From Thermoflexales bacterium (GTDB lineage Bacteria > Chloroflexota > Anaerolineae > Fen-1058), in NCBI GenBank assembly GCA_016931085.1, contig JAFGFO010000471.1, positions 1 to 19,497 of the forward strand: 19,497 nt of DNA. Direction: 5' to 3'. Below the pieces are notes generated by a model, which made no database searches, was not told the origin of the DNA, and saw only the letters and a list, made by a program, of their open reading frames with translations. How positions within the stretch are numbered: position 1 is the first letter of the stretch; each line of letters opens with the position of its first letter. The position numbers were made by a program, and so were the translations under genes. Shown one piece after another: positions 1 to 6,585 of this stretch.

Positions 1-55
1 GGGGGAGGGGGCCGGCTCCCTCTCCCCTTCGGGGAGAGGGTTGGGGTGAGGGGCG
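1..55. repeat. Dispersed GC palindrome, intergenic copy
   Basis: A perfect 10-bp inverted repeat, CCCTCTCCCC (18-27) and GGGGAGAGGG (31-40), with a 3-base loop is followed by TTGGGGTGAGGGG. The same hairpin-plus-TGGGGTGAGGG arrangement recurs inside two coding regions, near 1571-1610 (inverted) and 4245-4295, so it is a dispersed element. It has no T-tract, so I do not call it a terminator, although it lies downstream of the DUF1232 gene. It is cut by the window edge, so its full extent is unknown. Confidence 0.75.
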
Positions 56-95
56 ACCCTGGCAAAGCAAGTTTTGCTCTATTGCGATTAAACGA

Positions 96-524
96 TTATC
101 GGTTTGGCGTATCTTGCTTGTCGTCAGATTTGATGGTATAAGGGACGTCAATCACCTGGGATGAGGGTGGGCTGCTGCTGTTGGCCTGGCCTGGAGGATT
201 CACGTGCCGGCCGGTTTCGCCCGAGATAGCTCGCCGGTGTTCTTCGACCACGTCTGGCGGGCACAGGTTGACAAATGTCGTCAACCCCAGGGCTATGATG
301 CCCAGGTCGTCCAGGGCGCCCACCAGGGGCAGCACCAACTCGGGCACGACGTCGACGGGCCAGATCAGGTAAGCCAGGGAAGCGGTGGGGATGGCCTTGA
401 CCCACAGCGGCACGCGCGGGTCAAAATACAATCGCCAGATCAAGCGCAATTGGCAGACGATGTCGGCAAACAAGCCGCTTCTTTCGGTTATTGCCGTACG
501 CTGTTCGTCTTGGTCGGGGCTCAT
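96..524 (-). CDS. DUF1232 (YkvA-like) small membrane protein
   Basis: A 142-residue protein with the DUF1232 core at about residues 26-104. The hallmark pattern is visible: a WRLYFDPRVP entry helix, a hydrophobic stretch reading LAYLIWPVDVVPE, then LVGALDDLGIIALGL. The paired Pro-x-Asp and DDL motifs at the membrane interface are typical of this family, whose biochemical role is not established. The C-terminal 40 residues are polar, Ser/Pro-rich and probably disordered. The ATG at 522-524 is preceded by a GAAAGGA ribosome site at good spacing and by a TATAAT box. It appears monocistronic, separated from the helicase genes upstream by a terminator-like hairpin. The family call is firm; the function is unknown. 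Confidence 0.85.
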   Translation of the reverse strand: MSPDQDEQRTAITERSGLFADIVCQLRLIWRLYFDPRVPLWVKAIPTASLAYLIWPVDVVPELVLPLVGALDDLGIIALGLTTFVNLCPPDVVEEHRRAISGETGRHVNPPGQANSSSPPSSQVIDVPYTIKSDDKQDTPNR

Positions 525-562
525 AGCTTTTCATCCTTTCGCTGTGAACACAACCTATCCTT

Positions 563-590
563 ATTATACACGCCTTGGGTGATTGTGCAA
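563..590 (-). promoter_or_regulatory. Sigma-70-like promoter for the DUF1232 gene
   Basis: On the minus strand a perfect TATAAT (563-568) lies 16 bases after TTGCAC (585-590), which matches the -35 consensus only in its TTG. The predicted start near 556 gives a leader of about 30 bases carrying the GAAAGGA ribosome site before the ATG at 524. This is seen by eye only. Confidence 0.55.
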
Positions 591-603
591 CTGCTTAAAG
601 CTA

Positions 604-635
604 AAGCGCTGGGGAGCCCCTGATCCCCAGCGCTT
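604..635 (-). terminator. Terminator-like hairpin downstream of the helicase pair
   Basis: A perfect 12-bp inverted repeat, AAGCGCTGGGGA (604-615) and TCCCCAGCGCTT (624-635), with an 8-base loop. On the minus strand it is followed by a moderately T-rich run (TTTAGCTTTAAG), which suits a terminator about 100 bases after the helicase stop at 734. On the plus strand the following bases are TTATTCC, so weak bidirectional use is possible. Otherwise the 525-733 gap holds only the DUF1232 promoter and the tiny ORF at 657-719. Confidence 0.5.
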
Positions 636-656
636 ATTCCGAAAGGAGGAGAAGAA

Positions 657-719
657 ATGAAACGCCCATCGCTCTACGGTTATAGTGTAGCACAAAGCGG
701 GCTGGCGTACTGGATGTAA
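657..719 (+). CDS. Possible 20-residue small ORF with strong ribosome site
   Basis: A 20-codon reading frame starts with ATG at 657, preceded by AAAGGAGG at 642-649 with ideal spacing, and ends in TAA at 717-719. The peptide begins MKRPSLYGYS and ends LAYWM; I recognise no family. No convincing plus-strand promoter is visible, and a strong hairpin (604-635) lies just upstream. Because the window is G+C-rich and purine-rich ribosome-site lookalikes occur by chance, this may be a truncated gene start, a leader peptide or nothing. It is reported because the AAGGAGG match is unusually good for non-coding DNA. Confidence 0.22.
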   Translation: MKRPSLYGYSVAQSGLAYWM

Positions 720-733
720 AGCATACGATTACC

Positions 734-3007
734 CTACGCCAAGCCAACGCCGGCCTGGTCTGGCTGTTGCCAATACGTGTACAGCGCCAGGAAGGGCGCG
801 GCAGGCTGGCGGGGCAGGTGCTCGTAACTGCCCACGTTCCAGGTGATGATCAGCTCCTTCTTGGCTCGCGTGATGCCCACGTAGAGCAGGCGCAAGCGTT
901 CCATGGTATACTCCAGGCGCGCCAACTGCGTCGCCCGGCCCGGAACGTACAGCGAGATGGCGTCACGGTCGGCGCTTTTCAGCGCCTCGAGCTGGGCCAC
1001 CGCCTCGGCTTCCAGGTTCAGCCCGCTGCGGACGAACCAGCTCTCGCCGCGGTAGGTGTCGTGCGCTTCAACCGACGGAAAGTCATAGTTGTTGACGCCC
1101 AGCAAGTACACCCGGTCCCATTCCAGTCCTTTGGCCTTGTGCATCGTGGCGACGGTCACCCGCCCCGGCCTGGGGCTAAAGCCCAGGTCGTCTTCGCTAA
1201 AGCCCAGAAAGCGCTGCTGGTTGTTGGCGATGTGGGTGATTTCGTCGCACAGCTCGGGCAGGCGGCGCTCGGGATATTCTTGGTGCAGGCTGCGCAAGAC
1301 GATGGCGATCTTGTACGCCAGGGCCAGGTCGGCCGGCTCGTGGAACAGGTCTTGCGCCAGCGTCAAGACGAGTTGGTCGATGGGCAGCCCGCGCGCGCTC
1401 AGCCAACGCCGCGCCACAATGCGAAACGCCGCCAGTTTTTCCACCACCTCGGGCGGGTGGTTCTCGGCCAGGCCGCGCAGCCAGTCCCGGTCCGGGCGCG
1501 GCCACAGGAATGACTCGAGCTCGTCACAGTAACGCAGCCCGCCCAGGCTGATTTTGTAGAGAGGGTCGTCCCTCACCCCCGTCCCCTCTCCCGAGGGGAG
1601 GGGGGAGGCCGTCCACTCCTCGTAGACGACCAGCAGCAGGCGTGGGTTCAGCGGCTCGGCCAGGAAACGCAAAGTCCGCTCGAGGCTGCGCGCCACCTGG
1701 CGGGTTGATGTGGTGCTCCGCAGCATCTCGTCGTAAGGAATGCCCTTGTGCTTGAGTTGCTCGGCCAGCTTGAAGCCGCGCCGGTTGTCTGGCACCAGCA
1801 CGGCAACTGTCTCGTCTGGATGTTCTCCCAGCCACCTGGCCAGTGAGTCGAGCACCAGGCGCAGCTCCTGGCTGGGAGTCAGCGCTTTGTGGTACAAGAC
1901 CACTTTGAGCTCGTCGCTGTCGGCCGGGTTAGGCTGCGGGTCGTCAGGCAGCGTCGGCTGGATGTGCTGGGGGCGGAACGAGTCTTGGCGAGCCAGCGGG
2001 TGGGGGTGGTCGGCTACCGTCCAGTCGATGAGCTGATTGGCCAGGTTGATGATGCGTTGGGTTGAGCGGCCCGACGTGTAGAGCGGGCGGGTCGCCACGT
2101 CGGCCTCGTCGAGAAAGCGGTTGAGGAAGCGCATATCTGAGGTCGTGAACGTGGTGTTGATGGCCTGGTTGGGGTCGCCCACGCGCACCCAGTTGCCTTC
2201 GCCGCTCAACAAGCGCAAGATATCCTCCTGGAGCTTGCTGCTATCTTGGGCCTCATCCTCCAGGATGTACGGCCAGCGTGCTCTCAAGCGCGACAAGAGA
2301 TCGTAATCGATTTGCAGCGCCTCCAACGCCAGGCGCACCAGGTCATCGAAATCTACCTTGCCGCGATGAGCCAGCACGCGTTGATAATCCTGGTAGACCT
2401 CCATCCCCATGCGCGCCAGGCTCCAGGAGTTACCCCACTCGGGCAAGCTGAGGCGCAGCTCGGCCGGCGTGGCTTGCAAATCCTTGGCACGGCCGATAAA
2501 AGCAGTTGCCACCGAGCGCACCAGCCCCGGCCAGTGCTTGCGCGCGATCCCGGCGTGGCTCTTGTCGTCGATATCGGCCGAGATGAATTCATCCAATACC
2601 TCGGGATTGGCGCGCACCCAGTTGGCCACGATGTCGTCCAGGATCTGGCTCGATTCTTGATCGTCGGCGATTTGGAAATCGTCCGCCAGGCCCAAGAGCG
2701 CCGGACGTTCGCGAATGATGTCGTGAGCCAGGCCGTGCAGGGTGCGGACGCGGTAGCCCACGTCGGGAATAAGGCCATAGTCGCTTTCCAGGAAGAGGCG
2801 GATGCGCTGGTGGAAATTGTTGACCGCCGAATTGGCAAAGGTGACGACGAGCACTTCTTGCTCGTCGTGCACCTTGTCTCGCACCAGGCGAGCGGCCAGG
2901 TAAGACAGCGTGTGCGTCTTGCCGCTGCCCGGCACGGCCGAGATGCCCATCCGGCCTCCCGCGTACTCGAGTATCGTCGCTTGCTCTGGTCTGGGTTCGA
3001 ACGTCAT
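734..3007 (-). CDS. UvrD/Rep-type superfamily I DNA helicase
   Basis: A 757-residue ATP-dependent 3'-5' DNA helicase of the UvrD/Rep/AddA class. All core motifs are present: Q-motif PRPEQ near residue 5, Walker A AVPGSGKT at 24-31, motif Ia VTFANSAVNNF, motif II DEAQD at 251-255, motif III GDPNQAI at 277-283, motif V TMHKAKG at 621-627 and motif VI YVGITRAKK at 709-717. No RecB-like nuclease domain follows motif VI; only about 40 residues remain. I chose the ATG at 3007 because it overlaps the upstream stop as ATGA, which implies translational coupling. An in-frame TTG eight codons earlier lies inside a repeat array. Residues about 466-479 (SPLPSGEGTGVR) are encoded by an inserted dispersed palindrome. 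It is probably a DNA repair or recombination helicase working with the upstream ATPase. Confidence 0.9.
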   Translation of the reverse strand: MTFEPRPEQATILEYAGGRMGISAVPGSGKTHTLSYLAARLVRDKVHDEQEVLVVTFANSAVNNFHQRIRLFLESDYGLIPDVGYRVRTLHGLAHDIIRERPALLGLADDFQIADDQESSQILDDIVANWVRANPEVLDEFISADIDDKSHAGIARKHWPGLVRSVATAFIGRAKDLQATPAELRLSLPEWGNSWSLARMGMEVYQDYQRVLAHRGKVDFDDLVRLALEALQIDYDLLSRLRARWPYILEDEAQDSSKLQEDILRLLSGEGNWVRVGDPNQAINTTFTTSDMRFLNRFLDEADVATRPLYTSGRSTQRIINLANQLIDWTVADHPHPLARQDSFRPQHIQPTLPDDPQPNPADSDELKVVLYHKALTPSQELRLVLDSLARWLGEHPDETVAVLVPDNRRGFKLAEQLKHKGIPYDEMLRSTTSTRQVARSLERTLRFLAEPLNPRLLLVVYEEWTASPLPSGEGTGVRDDPLYKISLGGLRYCDELESFLWPRPDRDWLRGLAENHPPEVVEKLAAFRIVARRWLSARGLPIDQLVLTLAQDLFHEPADLALAYKIAIVLRSLHQEYPERRLPELCDEITHIANNQQRFLGFSEDDLGFSPRPGRVTVATMHKAKGLEWDRVYLLGVNNYDFPSVEAHDTYRGESWFVRSGLNLEAEAVAQLEALKSADRDAISLYVPGRATQLARLEYTMERLRLLYVGITRAKKELIITWNVGSYEHLPRQPAAPFLALYTYWQQPDQAGVGLA
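1571..1610. repeat. Dispersed GC palindrome inserted in frame in the helicase gene
   Basis: On the plus strand this reads CCTCACCCCCGTCCCCTCTC, then CCGAGGGGAGGGGGGAGG. It is the inverted counterpart of the element at 1-55, with a CCCCTC/GAGGGG stem at 1583-1588 and 1593-1598. It adds roughly a dozen codons to the UvrD-like gene without breaking the frame and encodes SPLPSGEGTGVR, a peptide type I recognise from repeat-derived translations in many bacteria. Confidence 0.7.
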
Positions 3008-5262
3008 GGATTTGCGATTTGCTCCGACCAAAGGTCGGCATTTGCTATTTGCTCTTCTTCCGCCAATTGGCGTAGCACCTGCTGGGCGGCCATCAGCAGC
3101 GGCCCGCGTTCTTCAAAGCCGCGTTCGTTGAGCGTGCTGAACGCCAGGTACACCCGGCGGCGGCAGCGGCGGATCAGCCCCTCGATCAGGCTGTGCAGGC
3201 GGGCCACACGCGCTGCCTGCTCGTCTTCGTCCGTCCACGGCCGGCCGGCCGGCCACGTGCGCGTGAGCACGTACGGGTGCGTGAGCGGCTGGAGCAGGCG
3301 CTCCCACCAGCCCAGGCTGCCGGCGTTGATCCAGAATTGTACCTCGACCGGCTGGTTGCTGAGCAAAAAGGTGTAAGCCGGGGCTAGCAAGATGGCGTCG
3401 CTGTCTTGCTCTGACGGGCGAGGGCCGTATTCTGCCGCGATGATGCCGCTGTTCACGGCCTCGACATAAGCCCTCCCGACGGCTGAGAAGGACTGGGGAT
3501 CAGCTTCGCCCGGGGAGTGCGGCGCCAACGCCTGGCGGAATTTGCGCGCCGAGGCGATCAGCCCGGCCGCCACGCGCCCGCTGTCCAGGTCGCGATGAAA
3601 GGCAAAACCGGGCTGTGACAGCACTTCGCCGAACAGGCGGCTGAGAAAATGGTCGAGCGGCAGGGGAGCTTGTTGACGCTGCTCCTCCAGCCAGGCGCGC
3701 AGCGTCTCGTAACGCTCGCCGATCTCGTAGCCGATGCGATCCTGGATCCCCGCCGCCAACGCGTCAAAGGAGCCTGCAGTTATAATGATCTGGCTCATTA
3801 TAACTGGCGCTGGCGCCGCTTTCGCGCTTCCGTCACCTGGTCTGGCCGCTCTTCGCTGGTAGCTTCGCTGGGCCAGCAGGTGGGCTCGCAGCGGGTCGAG
3901 CCCGTCGATGGCCGCGCCCAGGGCGTGGGCGATGTCTGGCTGCGGCGGGTCCATCTGCCAATCGGGGTAAGCCAGGGCGGCCAGTGTCAGCAGACAGCGC
4001 GCCGCCGGCTCTTCGTTCAACGCGCGCGAGGGCCGCAGCGAACGGACGGCCACCCCGGCCTGGGCCAGGCGATTGCTCAGCGCGAAGCGCAGCGCGTCGC
4101 TGAGATAAGGCGCCAGGACGACGATCTCACCGGCTGGCACGTTTTCCTCGTCGATCAGCCGGACGATCTCGGCCGCGACCCAATCCAACGCCTGGGGATG
4201 AAAGCGCCCGCTGCCATAGCCCAGCGCCGCGCGAATGTCGGCCACTCTCTCCCCACGTTCGCTTTGCGAACGACGGGAGAGGGCTGGGGTGAGGGCCCCC
4301 ACGTGGCGGCTGAGTGAGGCCGTCAAGGCGGCCGCCAGCGCCTCAAGCTCGGGCGAGCTGACGTGCGACTTGTCCAAGGTGACGTGCTCCTGGCAAGCGC
4401 TCTGCAGCCCCCAGCCTCCCTCGGGATCGGCGCCCAGGAAGCCGCGAAAGCCGGCGCCGGCGTCGTACACGATGAGCGCCGAGTCACATTCGCCCAGCCA
4501 ATCGCGCAGCAGGTCGTGCGTGACGGGGGTGTCTTCTTCGACGTTGTCGGCGATCAGGTGGCGGTAGCCGCCAAACAAATAGCCGCGAAACCAGCCCAGG
4601 GTCAGCAGGTGGCGGGTGAGCAGCTCGACCTGGAGTGAAAAATCGAGCGCGTTGTTTTGCAGGCAGAACTGGCGAAAGCGGCTGGCGCAGTCTTGCACCT
4701 GCGAAAAGACGGCCGCGCGCGAGGCCGGCCCACTCCAGGCGTCCTTGAGCCGCTGGCCGATTTCGAGATGAGAAAAGCCCACCACGGCTGCCTTGTTGAG
4801 CGTGTCCAGGATCTGGCTGTAGAGCCGGTTGGGCTGGATGTGGACGCCGTCGAAATAGCCGGCTTCCGCCACGAGTGGGGCGACCAGGCGCTGCATGTGA
4901 TACTGGGCCGTTTCGAGCGTGAGAAAGACCGGCGGGGCCTGGGGGTGGGCAAAGCCGCCGGTTTCCGCCACGGCCGGCCAGCACAGGCTGACCATCCGGC
5001 GGGCCAACCCGCCCAGCGTCAGCGTTTCGACCAGGCTGCTGGGCGGCAGCTCGGCCCGCTGTAATTCGTCCTGGTAGGGGCGCAGCAGGCTGCGCTGGGG
5101 GGCGATGACCAGGAGCGAATCGCCGGCCACCCCGGCCTCCAGCAGTGCTCGCAGGTGCTGGACGGCCAGCGTGGTCTTGCCGGCACCGGCTGGCCCCGAC
5201 AGAAAGGTCGTGTGAGTATGTGCGATCAAAGACCGCTTGATTGTTTCGCGCTGTTTTGTCAT
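3004..5262 (-). CDS. AddB/UvrD-like ATPase with degenerate helicase motifs
   Basis: A 752-residue superfamily-I-like protein. The N-terminus has a good Walker A (GPAGAGKT, residues 23-30) and a motif-Ia-like LLVIAPQRSLL. The expected DExQ box is replaced by ADNVEED (238-244), so the catalytic Glu after Asp is Asn. The C-terminus has a motif-VI-like RRRVYLAFSTLNERG. I see neither a PD-(D/E)XK nuclease nor the four-Cys iron-sulfur set of true AddB. Its stop overlaps the UvrD-like start (ATGA), so the two proteins probably form a complex in which this one is a structural or scanning partner. Residues about 319-340 and 486-495 come from inserted palindromes, and the last ~16 residues come from a heptamer array. 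The ATG is preceded only by a weak AGG. AddB is an analogy, not a proven orthology. Confidence 0.7.
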   Translation of the reverse strand: MTKQRETIKRSLIAHTHTTFLSGPAGAGKTTLAVQHLRALLEAGVAGDSLLVIAPQRSLLRPYQDELQRAELPPSSLVETLTLGGLARRMVSLCWPAVAETGGFAHPQAPPVFLTLETAQYHMQRLVAPLVAEAGYFDGVHIQPNRLYSQILDTLNKAAVVGFSHLEIGQRLKDAWSGPASRAAVFSQVQDCASRFRQFCLQNNALDFSLQVELLTRHLLTLGWFRGYLFGGYRHLIADNVEEDTPVTHDLLRDWLGECDSALIVYDAGAGFRGFLGADPEGGWGLQSACQEHVTLDKSHVSSPELEALAAALTASLSRHVGALTPALSRRSQSERGERVADIRAALGYGSGRFHPQALDWVAAEIVRLIDEENVPAGEIVVLAPYLSDALRFALSNRLAQAGVAVRSLRPSRALNEEPAARCLLTLAALAYPDWQMDPPQPDIAHALGAAIDGLDPLRAHLLAQRSYQRRAARPGDGSAKAAPAPVIMSQIIITAGSFDALAAGIQDRIGYEIGERYETLRAWLEEQRQQAPLPLDHFLSRLFGEVLSQPGFAFHRDLDSGRVAAGLIASARKFRQALAPHSPGEADPQSFSAVGRAYVEAVNSGIIAAEYGPRPSEQDSDAILLAPAYTFLLSNQPVEVQFWINAGSLGWWERLLQPLTHPYVLTRTWPAGRPWTDEDEQAARVARLHSLIEGLIRRCRRRVYLAFSTLNERGFEERGPLLMAAQQVLRQLAEEEQIANADLWSEQIANP
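3010..3053. repeat. Heptamer array with palindromic core at the AddB-like 3' end
   Basis: On the plus strand: ATTTGCG, ATTTGCT, then the palindrome CCGACCAAAGGTCGG (3024-3038), then ATTTGCT twice. On the minus strand the units read AGCAAAT, with TAG formed at the unit junction. The AddB-like gene reads through it in a frame that avoids TAG and stops at 3004. It is clearly homologous to the array at 9304-9340. Confidence 0.75.
3778..3805. repeat. AT-rich palindrome inside the AddB-like gene
   Basis: Perfect 11-bp arms AGTTATAATGA (3778-3788) and TCATTATAACT (3795-3805) flank a 6-base loop. It is strongly A+T-rich against a G+C-rich coding background and encodes roughly residues 486-495 (about VIMSQIIITA) of the helicase-like protein. 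It looks like an inserted mobile palindrome that preserved the frame. Confidence 0.65.
4245..4295. repeat. Dispersed GC palindrome inserted in frame in the AddB-like gene
   Basis: Nested inverted repeats: outer CTCTCCC and GGGAGAG (4275-4281), inner CGTTCGC (4256-4262) and GCGAACG (4266-4272) around TTT, followed by GGCTGGGGTGAGGG. The tail matches the element at 1-55. Read in the minus-strand gene frame it gives LTPALSRRSQSERGER, another known repeat-derived peptide type. The orientation relative to the gene is opposite to that of the copy in the UvrD-like gene, yet both stay open. Confidence 0.7.
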
Positions 5263-5271
5263 AGGCTACCT

Positions 5272-5290
5272 GGGATTGCACAGCAATCCC
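5272..5290. repeat. Small hairpin in the helicase-pair leader
   Basis: A perfect 8-bp stem GGGATTGC (5272-5279) and GCAATCCC (5283-5290) with loop ACA lies between the predicted minus-strand transcription start and the AddB-like ATG at 5262. It could be a leader hairpin; no regulator can be named. Confidence 0.4.
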
Positions 5291-5294
5291 CTAT

Positions 5295-5324
5295 ATCATA
5301 GCACAAATAAAAAGAATGTGATAA
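5295..5324 (-). promoter_or_regulatory. Candidate promoter of the helicase pair
   Basis: On the minus strand TTATCA (5319-5324) and TATGAT (5295-5300) are separated by 18 bases in the A+T-rich strip between divergent genes. Each hexamer matches the sigma-70 consensus partly. The -35 overlaps the plus-strand -10 described at 5319-5327, so the two divergent promoters may compete. Confidence 0.4.
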
Positions 5325-5327
5325 AAT
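5319..5327 (+). promoter_or_regulatory. Extended -10 promoter candidate for the AI-2E transporter
   Basis: TGATAAAAT provides a TGn extension plus TAAAAT (5 of 6 consensus bases). No good -35 is seen upstream. A small hairpin AGACTT-GCA-AAGTCT (5347-5361) then precedes the GAGGTGA ribosome site (5364-5370) of the ATG at 5374. Confidence 0.4.
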
Positions 5328-5373
5328 GGAACTATGTCAATAGGCCAGACTTGCAAAGTCTTCGAGGTGAGCT

Positions 5374-6582
5374 ATGAAATCTGGGCGTAATACGTTATGG
5401 TTTCTCCTGACCCTGGCCGTCGTGCTGTACCTGTTGGAAAAATTGTGGCAGTTTGGCAACAGCCTGGGCAACCTGGTCATGATTTTTGCCCTGGCCTGGT
5501 TGATCGCCTTTATCTTTCGCCCCTTGGCCGATTGGCTCAGCGCCAGGCCGATTCCCGCCGCGCTGATCGAGCGAGCGCGAGCGCGCTGGGGTGACAAGGC
5601 CGCCGGACGCCTCGAAGCGATACGCATGCCTTACGCTGTGTCGGCCACCCTGATCTATGTGACGCTGTTGGGCTTGCTGGTGGTGGCCGCCGTGTCCATC
5701 ATCCCGGCGATCATCAAGCAGGCCATCTTGTTGGGCGCCAACTGGGGCGGCTATATCAGCCAGGTGCCTGTCTGGTTCAACTCACTGCAGGATGATCTGG
5801 CGCGCCGCTTTAACACCGATCCACAACTGTTGTCCCGCTTGTACGACCCACAAAAGCTGGCAGGGCAAATTATGTCGATCGGTCCCAGCCTGGTCAGCCA
5901 CACGGCCGGCGTGATCGGCCGGGTCGCCTCTGGCTTGAGCACACTGCTGGTGGTGTTGGCCCTGTCGTACTATATGATGCTGGATGGCAAGCGCCTGTCC
6001 AAGCAGTTTTACAAGCTGATTCCAGAGCGTTACCTGGACGAGGTCGAATTCGCCACTCGAACGCTAGACAAGACCTTTGGCGGATTTTTGCGCGGCCAGG
6101 TGCTCATGGCCGTCATCGAGGGAGTGGTGACGGCGGTGGCGGCCGGCATCGCCGGCCTGCCTTACGGCGTGCTCATTGGTGCCGTGTGCGGGATAGTGAT
6201 GATCATTCCCATGATCGGCGCGCCGATCGCCATGTTCACGCCGTCCATTATTGCCCTGCTGGGCGGCGATACCGGCGCGGCGTTGGGCTTGTTGGTGTTC
6301 CTGATCCTTTTCCAGCAAATCTTGCTGCACCTTCTCGTGCCGCGCATGATGAGCGAGACTCTTGGCATGCCGTCGGTGCTGGTGCTGTCCTCGGTCCTGG
6401 TGGGGGTGCACGCGGTTGGCGTGATGGGCTTTATCTTTGCCATCCCGGTGGCCGCCGCCATTTACGCCCTGGGCGTGGTGGTGTTGGAGCGTTACAAGCG
6501 GGAGCAAGACCGGCTGGACGCCGAGGTGGTCGACGTCCTGACCAGCCCAGGCGGCGAGCATGACGCGCAGCTTGAACTATAA
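5374..6582 (+). CDS. AI-2E family (PerM/YhhT-like) membrane transporter
   Basis: A 402-residue polytopic inner-membrane protein of the AI-2E exporter / PerM family. It begins with paired hydrophobic helices (about residues 8-24 and 34-48). A soluble central loop of roughly 80 residues follows the third hydrophobic segment. The C-terminal half has four or five packed helices including the family-typical GQVLMAVIEGVVTA, a glycine-rich LPYGVLIGAVCGIVMIIPMIG and the PRMMSETLGMPSVLVL stretch. Proposed substrates in the family range from autoinducer-2 to sodium-proton exchange, and none can be assigned here. The charged tail after about residue 370 is cytoplasmic. The start is supported by GAGGTGA at 5364-5370. 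It is the only confident plus-strand gene and ends three bases before the convergent ABC permease stop. Confidence 0.9.
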   Translation: MKSGRNTLWFLLTLAVVLYLLEKLWQFGNSLGNLVMIFALAWLIAFIFRPLADWLSARPIPAALIERARARWGDKAAGRLEAIRMPYAVSATLIYVTLLGLLVVAAVSIIPAIIKQAILLGANWGGYISQVPVWFNSLQDDLARRFNTDPQLLSRLYDPQKLAGQIMSIGPSLVSHTAGVIGRVASGLSTLLVVLALSYYMMLDGKRLSKQFYKLIPERYLDEVEFATRTLDKTFGGFLRGQVLMAVIEGVVTAVAAGIAGLPYGVLIGAVCGIVMIIPMIGAPIAMFTPSIIALLGGDTGAALGLLVFLILFQQILLHLLVPRMMSETLGMPSVLVLSSVLVGVHAVGVMGFIFAIPVAAAIYALGVVVLERYKREQDRLDAEVVDVLTSPGGEHDAQLEL

Positions 6583-6585
6583 GCA

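Noticed and set aside
767..1513. Long plus-strand open frame opposite the UvrD-like gene
   Set aside because: It is the mirror of a G+C-rich coding sequence with all helicase motifs on the other strand; its product has low-complexity Arg/Gln/His-rich composition and no family features.
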